Below are positions 25,843 to 33,035 of a DNA stretch of 33,035 nucleotides, piece by piece. The notes beneath the pieces were generated by a model. That model was not told where the DNA came from and ran no database searches. It worked only from the letters and a program-made list of their open reading frames with translations. The stretch is from DAOVVL01 sp965603095 (lineage in GTDB: Bacteria > Pseudomonadota > Alphaproteobacteria > Rhodospirillales > Magnetovibrionaceae). The stretch spans positions 1 through 33,035 of the forward strand of contig CBFDBQ010000023.1 in the NCBI GenBank assembly GCA_965603095.1, read 5' to 3'. A program made the translations under genes and the position numbers. How positions within the stretch are numbered: the first letter of the stretch is position 1; every line of letters starts with the position of its first letter.

Positions 25843-27372
25843 TTAAGCAAGGTCATCCGTTGCGATGTGGTATTTAGGATCTTCAATAACGTTTACTTCA
25901 ACCAAATCTTTAGCCCGGCTAAGCAGTTTGCGACATTCGGGACTTAGGTGTTTCAGGTGTAAACGTTTATCTCGGCGTTGATAGCGTTCGGCCAAGGTAT
26001 CAATAGCTTCAAGCCCGGAATGATCGGCGACCCGCGACAAACGGAAATCAACCACCACATCATCGGGGTCATTTTCTGGATCGAACAAATCTCTAAATCC
26101 CGTTACCGAACCAAAGAACAATGGCCCTTGTACTTCATATACCTTGCCGCCTTGTTCGTTGATGGTTGTGGTTGCGATCATTCGGGTTGCATTGCCCCAA
26201 GCATAAACAAGGGCAGAAACTATAACGCCCACAACAACGGCTATGGCAAGGTCGGTAAATACGGTTACGCCGGAAACTAAAATAAGAACAAAAGCATCTG
26301 ATTTTGGTATTTTGCTTAAAATACGAAAGCTTGACCATTCGAATGTACCAATAACAACCACCATCATTACGCCTACCAATGCCGCCAAGGGGATCATCTC
26401 AATCAAACTTGATGCAAACAATATAAAGCCAAGCAAAAATAATGCCGCTGACACACCCGATGCCCTGCCCCGTCCGCCGGAATTTACATTAATCATCGAT
26501 TGACCAATCATGGCGCAACCACCCATGCCGCCAAAAAACCCGGTAACAACATTGGCAGTGCCTTGGCCAATACATTCGCGGTTACCTTGGCCACGGGTAT
26601 CGGTAATTTCATCAATCACCGTCAGCGTCAGCAGGCTTTCGATTAAGCCAATGGCCGCCAGAATAAATGCGTAAGGCAAAATTATTATCAGCGTTTCCAA
26701 GTTTAGCGGAACCATTGGAATACTAAATTGCGGCAGGCCACCGGCAATGGATGCCATGTCGCCCACGGTTCTGACATCAAGGTCAAAGCCAAGGGTAATT
26801 GCGCTAATGGCTAATATTGCAACCAACGGGGCGGGAACCGCCTCGGTCAATTTTGGCAATAACATAATTATGGCGATGGCCAATGCTACTAGGCCTAGCA
26901 TCATATAAAGCTGGCTTCCGCTCATCCATTCATAACCGCCAGCCGTGGTCGGCACCTGAAACTGCCCTAGCTGGGCAAGAAAAATTACAATGGCCAAGCC
27001 ATTAACAAAACCTAGCATTACCTGGTGGGGTACCATGCGAATGTATTTACCAAGCCTAAGAACGCCCGCCGATATTTGTATAATCCCCATCACCACAACA
27101 GTGGCAAATAGGTATTGAACGCCGTGTTCGGCAACAAGCGATACCATCACCACCGCCAAAGCCCCGGTTGCGCCCGATATCATGCCCGGCCGGCCACCAA
27201 TTAGGGCCGTAATAAGCCCGACCATAAATGCGGCATAAAGCCCCGATAGCGGATGAACGCCGGCAACAAATGAAAATGCTACGGCTTCAGGCACCAGCGC
27301 CAAGGCCACGGTCAGGCCCGACAATAAATCGGCCTTCATGGAAACGGCCTTGCGGTAATGAATTTCAAACAT
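25843..27372 (-). CDS. SulP family anion transporter with STAS domain
   Basis: A 509-residue protein with 10-12 hydrophobic segments. The core shows LSGLTVALALVPEAVAFSFVAGVHPLSGLYAAFMVGLITALIGGRPGMISG, the SulP signature, and GQGTANVVTGFFGGMGGCAMIGQSMINVNSGGR, the second SulP block. The C-terminal STAS domain begins near residue 420 (VVVDFRLSRVADHSGLEAIDTL). Bacterial SulP proteins take up sulfate, bicarbonate or dicarboxylates; the substrate here is open. It lies downstream of the encapsulin/cysteine desulfurase locus on the same strand, which makes sulfate tempting, but 132 bases plus a kinase remnant separate them. Confidence 0.94.
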   Translation of the reverse strand: MFEIHYRKAVSMKADLLSGLTVALALVPEAVAFSFVAGVHPLSGLYAAFMVGLITALIGGRPGMISGATGALAVVMVSLVAEHGVQYLFATVVVMGIIQISAGVLRLGKYIRMVPHQVMLGFVNGLAIVIFLAQLGQFQVPTTAGGYEWMSGSQLYMMLGLVALAIAIIMLLPKLTEAVPAPLVAILAISAITLGFDLDVRTVGDMASIAGGLPQFSIPMVPLNLETLIIILPYAFILAAIGLIESLLTLTVIDEITDTRGQGNRECIGQGTANVVTGFFGGMGGCAMIGQSMINVNSGGRGRASGVSAALFLLGFILFASSLIEMIPLAALVGVMMVVVIGTFEWSSFRILSKIPKSDAFVLILVSGVTVFTDLAIAVVVGVIVSALVYAWGNATRMIATTTINEQGGKVYEVQGPLFFGSVTGFRDLFDPENDPDDVVVDFRLSRVADHSGLEAIDTLAERYQRRDKRLHLKHLSPECRKLLSRAKDLVEVNVIEDPKYHIATDDLA

Positions 27373-27504
27373 GGTTTTGCTTACTAATTATGGGGGCCAG
27401 ATCTAAAGCGCGGGCACGTCTGCGAGAAAGCTGTTGGGGGCTGATATCAGGTGCGACGGTTCCGGTCAACTAATGGTGGCATTTAAATGCTTTTAGATGA
27501 TTTC

Positions 27505-27845
27505 TCAAGCCGCCTGTTCGCGCGGGCATGCGGGCAATGTGATTGTAAACTTTGCCCCAGTATCCGTATTTTCGGCCTCTATCTTGCCGCCCATGTCGGC
27601 AATAATGCCATAACTAATGGAAAGCCCCAGCCCGGTGCCTTGGCCTACTTCTTTGGTGGTGTAAAATGGTTCAAAAATACGGGGCAAATGAACAGGGTCA
27701 ATTCCACCACCGCTATCTTCTACTTCGATACTAACGCAGTTACTGCCATCATCTGAATTAACCTTAAGTGTAATATGTTTATTGATGAATTATGCCCAGC
27801 TAATTCCAAGACTTGCTCCATTGCTTTGCCTCCAATATTCTTTTC
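27505..27845 (-). pseudogene. Decayed 3' end of a histidine kinase gene
   Basis: The 3' part reads VEDSGGGIDPVHLPRIFEPF, then YTTKEVGQGTGLGLSISYGI, holding the G1, F and G2 boxes of a HATPase domain and ending in FTITLP. This frame is closed upstream by TAA at 27790-27792. One base off, a second frame reads EKNIGGKAMEQVLELAGHN, which resembles the N-box region just before that point, and is itself closed upstream by TAG at 27846-27848. So the remnant has a single-base frameshift and lacks everything before the N-box: no dimerisation domain or phosphorylatable His. A GGAGG seven bases ahead of ATG 27821 could start a 33-residue peptide only. It sits between the CNBD genes and the SulP gene. 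Confidence 0.75.
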
Positions 27846-27948
27846 CTAATTATTCATATGGCTATTTCCGTACGAAATTCCCATGAATAACCCACACCGC
27901 TACATCCCTAATAGGAGCAAGGGACGTGCCAAGGGCATACCAATGGCT

Positions 27949-27974
27949 TGATTATTATTTATTGTTAATAATCA
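27949..27974. repeat. AT-rich inverted repeat in the gap after the CNBD genes
   Basis: Perfect 9-base arms TGATTATTA (27949-27957) and TAATAATCA (27966-27974) with an 8-base loop. It lies 84 bases downstream of the second CNBD gene stop. It could be a weak stem-loop or a binding site; the flanks lack a T-run expected of a strong terminator. The rest of 27846-28057 shows no gene. Confidence 0.5.
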
Positions 27975-28057
27975 GCTAGTTACTAAATGGGGGGCTACTT
28001 AAAGGCGCAATGATTTTGCAAAATGCAAATAATACCTGTGACTGGTCTTACTTATGC

Positions 28058-28630
28058 TTATACGCGCCTATCGTCACCGCTGTATTCGGCAGAGGGCGCA
28101 AACCTGCGGTCAGGACCTTTGTAGGTATCGGTGATTATTAAGCCATCCTGATTTTTTAATGCTTCTGAAGCATTGTTGGAAAAAATCACATCACGAATTT
28201 CATTAGAAAAGAATTTATGATCGCGTGATATTTGACTAGAAATAATACGCTGGATATGACGGGCAATATCGGATGATTGTTCACGCAATGATTCAAACGT
28301 GGCCCGGTCTAATTCCGCCACCTTTACCTTGCCCTTGGCCCGGCAGGTTGCGGTGCGTTCACGGTTATCAATAAGCGAAATAACGCCGAACATTTCCTTT
28401 GGCCCCATGCGGTTGATTTCTTTGACCCGAGATTCCGTGCCCTTGATACGGGTAACGGAAACTTCGCCTTCAATTAACAAAAACGCGGTATCGCCAGATT
28501 GGCCTTCTTCGATAAAAATGTGGCCGTCATCATAATCTGCGACTGTTACCAAGCCGGCCAGAATTCCCAACTGTTCATCATTTAATCCAGATAGCCCGGT
28601 TACGCTTTTATAAAATTCAATGTTTGTCAT
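28058..28630 (-). CDS. Small stand-alone cyclic-nucleotide-binding-domain protein (second of pair)
   Basis: A 190-residue protein with one CNBD (about 5-130) and no DNA-binding or enzymatic domain. GHIFIEEGQSGDTAFLLIEGEVSVTR is the CNBD beta-roll. The phosphate-binding cassette reads FGVISLIDNRERTATCRA at 81-98: the Arg (R92) is kept, but the Glu of the usual FGE is Val83. The C-terminal tail carries GPDRR and GDDRR, motifs seen in other alphaproteobacterial signalling proteins. It starts 12 bases after the first CNBD gene, so the two are one transcript. Context suggests it works with the CBD-bearing encapsulin shell upstream; that is inference. Confidence 0.88.
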   Translation of the reverse strand: MTNIEFYKSVTGLSGLNDEQLGILAGLVTVADYDDGHIFIEEGQSGDTAFLLIEGEVSVTRIKGTESRVKEINRMGPKEMFGVISLIDNRERTATCRAKGKVKVAELDRATFESLREQSSDIARHIQRIISSQISRDHKFFSNEIRDVIFSNNASEALKNQDGLIITDTYKGPDRRFAPSAEYSGDDRRV

Positions 28631-28642
28631 TTGTTTTGGCCC

Positions 28643-29182
28643 CTAGCCTGAAAAACCATTCATTTCGCAATAAACCTTGGCGAACCAGTGTTTGGCACCG
28701 TCTTCGCCTTCGGAGCCTTCAACTTGGTCCCAAGCAAAACGCTTAAACAGCAATTTACCTGCTTTGCGCATACGGTTGCTAAGTTCAATCGATAGCGACT
28801 GCAGCAATTTATCGGCAGTGGCCGGATAAGATGATGACATTTTATCAAATGCGTCTTTGCTCATGCGACCAACAATACTGTCTTCCAATGCACTTACCGT
28901 TACCGAGCTGTTATCAGGTTCAAGAAAAAACATCTGACCAATCCATTTACCGGGTCCGGCGGGGTTTAGCTCAAACTTTTCTCCAGCATCGGAAACAAGG
29001 TGTATGGAAAATTTTCCCTTTATTATAAAAAAGGCAAAATTCATTTCATCACCTGCATTAATTACCGCTTCACCCCGGGCAACGGTGGTGTCTTCGATAA
29101 ATTGTTGCATGATGGCAAAATCAATATTTCCCATCTCTTCGTGCAGAGATGACAATATTGGTTTTAGGTCGGTATCGGTCAT
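28643..29182 (-). CDS. Small stand-alone cyclic-nucleotide-binding-domain protein (first of pair)
   Basis: A 179-residue protein with a single CNBD-like beta-roll (about 20-130: VARGEAVINAGDEMNFAFFIIKGKFSIHLV) and a ~45-residue C-terminal extension containing WDQVEGSEGEDGAKHWFAKVYCEMNG. The phosphate-binding cassette is degenerate: IGQ at 81-83 replaces FGE and NSSVTV at 91-96 lacks the Arg. It probably does not bind a cyclic nucleotide in the standard way and may act as a protein-interaction module. A run of G seven long serves as ribosome site. It lies 172 bases after the cysteine desulfurase and directly ahead of the second CNBD gene. Partner and role are unknown. Confidence 0.82.
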   Translation of the reverse strand: MTDTDLKPILSSLHEEMGNIDFAIMQQFIEDTTVARGEAVINAGDEMNFAFFIIKGKFSIHLVSDAGEKFELNPAGPGKWIGQMFFLEPDNSSVTVSALEDSIVGRMSKDAFDKMSSSYPATADKLLQSLSIELSNRMRKAGKLLFKRFAWDQVEGSEGEDGAKHWFAKVYCEMNGFSG

Positions 29183-29354
29183 TGGCCCCCCCTAGGGAAA
29201 ATGCTGTTTTCAGCAATTGTGTTGTATGCATGATTGATAATATAAAACAGGTTGCGGAATCAACAATTTTATAAAAAATTGGCTAATATGCGGCTTTTAT
29301 TGGATGATTTGCATATATGGTTTCAGTAATATCTGTTGTTATGCGTTAGTAACA
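29183..29354. other. Gap between cysteine desulfurase and CNBD genes, with weak hairpins
   Basis: Two small stem-loops on the transcript strand: CAATTTT/AAAATTG (29264-29281, 7-bp AT stem) and TGCTG/CAGCA (29202-29215, followed by TTTT on the minus strand). Either could weaken read-through from the shell/cargo genes into the CNBD pair. No promoter boxes could be placed with confidence. Confidence 0.4.
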
Positions 29355-31256
29355 TCATATTTTGCTGGAAAAACTGATTCGATTCAACGCATCAACCAGC
29401 GCGTCGATCTCGCCCAGCGTATTATAAAATGCAAAGGCTGGACGCACGGTGGCCTCTAGGCCGAAATGGGCCAACGCCGGTTGAGCACAATGATGACCAG
29501 CCCTAACGGCTATTCCTTCTGCGTCTAACAATTTACCAACCTCGCCCGGCGGAATTGCACCCATTACAAATGAGACCACCCCGGCGCGGTCTTGTGGCAT
29601 GCCTATCATGCGCACACCATTAATTTTTTGAATTTCTTCAACTGCATAATTAACCAGCCGCGTTTCGTGACGTTCAATCGCTTCTAGGCCAAGCTGGTTA
29701 ATATAATCAATCGCCGCACCTAACCCCACGGCCGATGCCAACGATCCGGTTCCGGCTTCAAATTTATTGGGTAGACCGGCAAAAGTACTTTTTTCAAATG
29801 TTACTTTTTCAATCATCGATCCACCACCTTGCCATGGTGAAACTTCGTCCCACAAATCTTTGCGCCCCCAAACGGCACCTATACCAGTAGGAGCAAAAAG
29901 TTTATGACCAGAAAAAACATAAAAATCGCAGCCAATTTCCTGAACATTGACCCGGCGATGGGGAACACCCTGCGCGCCGTCAATTACCACAATTGCCCCA
30001 TAACGCTTTGCCATTGCCGTCATTTCATTTATCGGCATGACGGTGCCCAACGCATTGGAAACATGGGTCATGGAAACTATTTTAGTTCTGGGGCCAAGAA
30101 GCCTTGAATATTCTTCGAGAATTATTTCGCCGTTGTCATCAATTGGCGCAACCTTAATTCTGGCTCCGGTTGTTTGTGCTATAAATTGCCATGGCACAAT
30201 GTTGGCATGGTGTTCGGCCTCGGTAAGAATTATCTCATCGCCCGGGCCAAGAAACTTATCGCCAAGAACATTGGCAACCAAATTCATTCCTTCGGTAGTG
30301 CCACGAACAAAAATAACTTCTTCCGGCACATTAGCACCTAAAAAAGCCGCTACCTTTGTGCGCGCGCCCTCATAAACATCGGTAGATTCTGCGGCCAAGG
30401 TATGTGCACCACGATGAACGTTAGAATTTTCATATTCATAAAAATGCGATACGCGATCAATAACCACCTGTGGTTTTTGTGTCGTTGCACCATTGTCTAA
30501 CCAGACAAGTTGCTTGCCATTAATTTTGCGCTGCAATATGGGAAAATCACGGCGTACACTTTCAACATCAAACGCGCTTGTAGTGCTTGGGCTTGACTCC
30601 ATCATGGCCGTGCTCGGCATGAAATATGACGCTTCATCTATGCCGGGGGCCGTTGCTGGCATGGGCATATTTGCCGACTTAACTGCTGGTTCAGACAAAG
30701 CCGCTGCGTTTGGCATATATTCCATAGCGCCCTTGAACATTTCATTGGCCATATGGCAAAGGAAATTTGGATCGAGAACATCTAAACCTTGAACGCCGCT
30801 TGTGGCAGGGACCGGATCACCCGGTTCTTCTGTCCCGGGGGTTGCGGGCGATAATGCTTTGGCACTTTCCGCCATAAAATAGAGCCCATCCGTCATGGTT
30901 TTTTCAGACACACCATAAACATTTTCCATCATTGGAATGAGTTGTTCTGCAGATTTAAGTGCAGGCGCAGTCATGGCCACGCCATCTGCCACGCCATCTG
31001 CCACGCCATCTGATAGTGCCTTGCCAAAAGCATTCATTGATGACGGGCTCATGGTTGAAACATCGCCGGCACCCATCATTTTCAAAGCGGCGTCCATTGA
31101 TGGTTGCTCGCCGCCTTCGGCTGCAGCCATAAGCCGGTAAGTTTCGTCCGCCCACTCGCCATAGGCCTCAGGCTCCATCAATTGCCCAGCTTCTTTGGCT
31201 AAACCATCAGCCATGGCCATGAATTGGCTTTCTAGTGATTTTTCAATCCCGCTCAC
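29355..31256 (-). CDS. Encapsulin-cargo cysteine desulfurase (SufS-type) with long N-terminal extension
   Basis: A 633-residue PLP enzyme, about 225 longer than SufS. The catalytic part starts near 228 (FDVESVRRDFPIL). It has the PLP Lys at 452 (FSGHKLFAPTG), PLP-contact His in EAEHHANIVPW, DGAQGVPH, and the catalytic Cys at 590 (RAGHHCAQP), so it should remove sulfur from cysteine to give alanine and persulfide. Residues 1-227 are Ala/Met/Pro/Ser-rich and mostly disordered-looking, with short amphipathic modules (QFMAMADGLAKEAG at 11-24, NFLCHMANEMFKGAMEYMP at 164-182) and DGVA x3 at 83-94. Such extensions direct desulfurases into Family 2 encapsulins. It starts at GTG 31256, five bases after the shell gene stop. 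Confidence 0.93.
   Translation of the reverse strand: MSGIEKSLESQFMAMADGLAKEAGQLMEPEAYGEWADETYRLMAAAEGGEQPSMDAALKMMGAGDVSTMSPSSMNAFGKALSDGVADGVADGVAMTAPALKSAEQLIPMMENVYGVSEKTMTDGLYFMAESAKALSPATPGTEEPGDPVPATSGVQGLDVLDPNFLCHMANEMFKGAMEYMPNAAALSEPAVKSANMPMPATAPGIDEASYFMPSTAMMESSPSTTSAFDVESVRRDFPILQRKINGKQLVWLDNGATTQKPQVVIDRVSHFYEYENSNVHRGAHTLAAESTDVYEGARTKVAAFLGANVPEEVIFVRGTTEGMNLVANVLGDKFLGPGDEIILTEAEHHANIVPWQFIAQTTGARIKVAPIDDNGEIILEEYSRLLGPRTKIVSMTHVSNALGTVMPINEMTAMAKRYGAIVVIDGAQGVPHRRVNVQEIGCDFYVFSGHKLFAPTGIGAVWGRKDLWDEVSPWQGGGSMIEKVTFEKSTFAGLPNKFEAGTGSLASAVGLGAAIDYINQLGLEAIERHETRLVNYAVEEIQKINGVRMIGMPQDRAGVVSFVMGAIPPGEVGKLLDAEGIAVRAGHHCAQPALAHFGLEATVRPAFAFYNTLGEIDALVDALNRISFSSKI
30976..31011. 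repeat. 12-base tandem repeat (3 copies) in the cargo extension
   Basis: Three identical copies of GCCACGCCATCT encode DGVA repeats (residues 83-94) in the N-terminal extension of the cysteine desulfurase. Copy number could vary by slippage without shifting the frame, changing linker length only. Confidence 0.92.
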
Positions 31257-31261
31257 GGCGC

Positions 31262-32692
31262 TTACTTCTTAACCGTAGAATAATCGTAATAATTACCGAC
31301 CTGAACATTTTCCAAAACTGCCAACGCATCAGGTGTAAGCACCGCCACGTTGAAATAAAGTGTCATCAGATATTCAGCGATGGCTTTATTGTTAATGCCC
31401 ATAGAACGAACTGAAAGGCTGGGCGAATGCTCACCCGGAACACCCGCATGGTGCAAACCAACAACACCTTGGCGATCTTCGCCAACACGCATCAATAATA
31501 TGTTGGTAGTTCCGCCAGATTGTACTGGCCGGACTTTTCCATCGACCAGCAATTTATCGCAAGGTACCAAAGGCACGCCCCGCCATGTAATCAACGGCAC
31601 ACCAAACATGTTCATGGTTGGTGGTGGGGTGCCACGGCGCGTACATTCACGACCAAACGCGGCAATGGCCTGTGGGTGGGCTAAAAAGAACGCTGGTTCT
31701 TTCCAAACTTTTGATAGCAACTCGTCCATATCATCGGGTGTTGGTGGGCCACTGATTGTTGGAATGCGCATGGATTCTGGCGCTTGGCGCAAAAGTCCGA
31801 AATGTTCGTTGTTAATTAGTTCCCATTCTTGGCGCTCTTTCATGTCTTCGACCGTCAGGCGTATTTGTTCCTGCATCTGGTTGATGGGGTCGTTATAAAG
31901 ATCTGCTACCCGGGTATGGACACGAACAATGGTTTGCACCGTATTAAGCGGATATTCCGGTGGCATTTCATCGTAATCGACAAAACTTTCCGCTAGGTCT
32001 TCTTCGCCTTCAAGACCGGATGAAAGCGCAACCCCGGTTTCGCCATATTCATTAATGGTACTTAGCTGGGCTTGGCGTTTTTTGACTTGTTCTTCAAATT
32101 CATTACGGATGCCGGGAGCATCATCAAGAAGTTTGTTAAATTGTTTGCGGTTTAGCGAAAGAAATACACAAGGGGTTTTAGCCTTGACCGTTGCGGTGCG
32201 GGGCTCATCCAGCAACAGTGCCATTTCACCAAAATAATCGCCATCATTTAAAAGGGCGATTTGAACTTTTTCGTTTTCGGCATCGGCACGGGTTACTTCG
32301 ACCTTGCCTTGAACTATAATATAAAGCTTGTCGCCTTTTGAACCTTCTTCAAAAACAATATCGCCTTGCTCGTTGTGTTCAGTTTCAAACCGTGCGGTCA
32401 GGGTTTCAAGAAAGCTTTGGCTAAGGCTATTTAGTATGGGAAGGGCACGAAGAGCGGCGGCGTCTTCGATTACAACTTTTTTGCCTTCGACCCGGGCTTT
32501 GATCTTGCCGCCATCCATCATCAGAACTTTGCGCCGGTTAACCCGGAAAGTACCTGATTGAACATTAACCCACGGCAACAACTTGAGCAGGTATCTAGGT
32601 GTTAACCCGCTGACCTGAACTTTAGTTTTTGTTGTGGTTGATAGATTTCTTGCAGCTGACGTGCTCAACGACATGCGATCTTCTTGATCCAT
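31262..32692 (-). CDS. Family 2 encapsulin shell protein with inserted cyclic-nucleotide-binding domain (2B architecture)
   Basis: A 476-residue protein. The N-terminus (SLSTSAARNLSTTTKTK, then YLLKLLPWVNVQSGTFRVNRRKV) is typical of Family 2 encapsulins. A CNBD occupies about 85-205 and has an intact phosphate-binding cassette, FGEMALLLDEPRTATV at 154-169, with E156 and R165. The C-terminal two-thirds form the HK97-type shell domain (HTRVADLYNDPINQMQEQIRLTVEDMKERQEWELINNEHFGL, GTPPPTMNMFGVPLITWRGVPLVP, GVPGEHSPSLSVRSMG). Sixty copies would build a ~25-nm compartment enclosing the desulfurase encoded next. ATG 32692 has a G-run five bases upstream; ATG 32674 (MSLSTSA) is an alternative. Confidence 0.93.
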   Translation of the reverse strand: MDQEDRMSLSTSAARNLSTTTKTKVQVSGLTPRYLLKLLPWVNVQSGTFRVNRRKVLMMDGGKIKARVEGKKVVIEDAAALRALPILNSLSQSFLETLTARFETEHNEQGDIVFEEGSKGDKLYIIVQGKVEVTRADAENEKVQIALLNDGDYFGEMALLLDEPRTATVKAKTPCVFLSLNRKQFNKLLDDAPGIRNEFEEQVKKRQAQLSTINEYGETGVALSSGLEGEEDLAESFVDYDEMPPEYPLNTVQTIVRVHTRVADLYNDPINQMQEQIRLTVEDMKERQEWELINNEHFGLLRQAPESMRIPTISGPPTPDDMDELLSKVWKEPAFFLAHPQAIAAFGRECTRRGTPPPTMNMFGVPLITWRGVPLVPCDKLLVDGKVRPVQSGGTTNILLMRVGEDRQGVVGLHHAGVPGEHSPSLSVRSMGINNKAIAEYLMTLYFNVAVLTPDALAVLENVQVGNYYDYSTVKK

Positions 32693-32851
32693 AATTTCCC
32701 CCCATTTTGATTTTCACCCATTAATTAGGGCGTTTTATTTTAACAACTCTAAAATATACTAATTCCCTCTGAAATAGTGTGCAATAACGGACTTATAAAT
32801 ATATGTGGATATTAGATAATTTTTTTGTTGTGTGCATTACGGCAAAAAACG
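32693..32851. other. Probable promoter region of the encapsulin operon
   Basis: An AT-rich 159-base gap between the upstream kinase stop and the shell gene. A TATATT (minus strand, near 32755-32760) could be a -10 box, with a TTGCAC about 20 bases further up, a loose spacing. No CRP-like TGTGA-N6-TCACA site is visible despite the CNBD genes. Confidence 0.4.
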
Positions 32852-33035
32852 TTAATTTCCGGTAGCAGAATCCCTAACAACGCGACTTTCCGGGAATATA
32901 ACTTTTGCAACGCTACCCTCACCCTTGATGCTTGTTAAGGCAAAGGTGCCGCCATGCAATCCTACCAGACCCCTGGTCAACGGAATTCCCAGAAGGCGCC
33001 TTTTATGGTTCAACCCACATACAATGGAAAAAATG
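32852..33035 (-). CDS. C-terminal end of a histidine kinase-like ATPase domain, cut by window edge
   Basis: The last ~60 codons of a gene entering from the right edge, ending at TAA 32852-32854. GIPLTRGLVGLHGGTFALTS followed by IKGEGSVAKVIFPES matches the end of a HATPase domain (usual form GTGLGLPLTKxLVELHGG...S..G.GT...V.FP). Compared with the usual RKYEGTGLGLPL, this reads LNHKRRLLGIPL, so the G2 glycines are missing or degenerate, and ATP binding may be lost. The rest of the gene is outside the window, so its intactness cannot be judged. It is on the same strand as the encapsulin gene, 159 bases upstream of it. Confidence 0.72.
   Translation of the reverse strand, partial: IFSIVCGLNHKRRLLGIPLTRGLVGLHGGTFALTSIKGEGSVAKVIFPESRVVRDSATGN

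Noticed and set aside
32693..32851. CRP-type site upstream of the encapsulin gene
   Set aside because: No TGTGA-N6-TCACA or close variant could be found, so direct CRP control is not supported.
1..33035. Mobile elements, tRNA genes and CRISPR arrays
   Set aside because: No transposase or integrase motifs, cloverleaf sequence or regularly spaced repeats were seen; the tandem repeats found are short and intragenic or isolated.

Overview
The window looks like the chromosome of a free-living, probably aquatic alphaproteobacterium of moderate G+C content. The evidence is the family make-up: a DUF3126-type small protein, an ArsR-methyltransferase fusion (SahR type) ahead of metF-metH, a DinG-like helicase, response regulators and CNBD proteins carrying GP(D/N)RR motifs, and MlaA. 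No rRNA, tRNA, CRISPR array, transposase or phage gene is visible. Most genes lie on the minus strand.

Layout. 1-816: 3' truncated beta-hydroxyacid dehydrogenase. 842-3643: DinG-like helicase. 3708-5155 (+): FetAB-type ABC exporter. 5158-11029 (-): a methionine/SAM-cycle unit reading sahR-metF-metH plus a small membrane protein, with a palindromic operator candidate at 11076-11095. 11326-12228 (+): MlaA lipoprotein, divergent from sahR. 12273-14487 (-): a short asparaginase-like protein and the ABC-F factor EttA. 14567-18665 (-): a DUF4212/sodium:solute symporter pair, a clear Rho-independent terminator, a YggT-like membrane protein and a CBS-DUF294 nucleotidyltransferase. Its usual partner, a membrane-anchored DnaQ-like exonuclease, lies at 19663-20592, separated by an unrecognised plus-strand gene. 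20648-24524: 2Fe-2S ferredoxin-like protein, a receiver protein with Glu at the phosphoacceptor position, membrane-anchored cytochrome c, an unknown membrane protein, DUF3126 and a cold-shock protein. 24815-25831 (+): NAD-dependent reductase/epimerase. 25843-27372 (-): SulP anion transporter.

The most interesting part is 27505-33035 (-). It holds an encapsulin-type (HK97-fold, Family 2) shell protein with an inserted cyclic-nucleotide-binding domain (CBD). Five bases downstream is a SufS-type cysteine desulfurase with a ~227-residue Ala/Met/Pro-rich N-terminal extension typical of encapsulin cargo. Two small stand-alone CNBD proteins follow, then the decayed 3' end of a histidine kinase gene. 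Upstream, running off the window, is the 3' end of another histidine kinase gene. This reads as a sulfur-handling protein nanocompartment that may be gated or regulated by a cyclic nucleotide. From what I recall of the literature, cysteine desulfurase cargo goes mainly with CBD-less (2A) shells and CBD-bearing (2B) shells mainly with other cargo, so this pairing plus the extra CNBD proteins deserves attention. A SulP transporter lies downstream and could supply sulfate, but that link is only positional.
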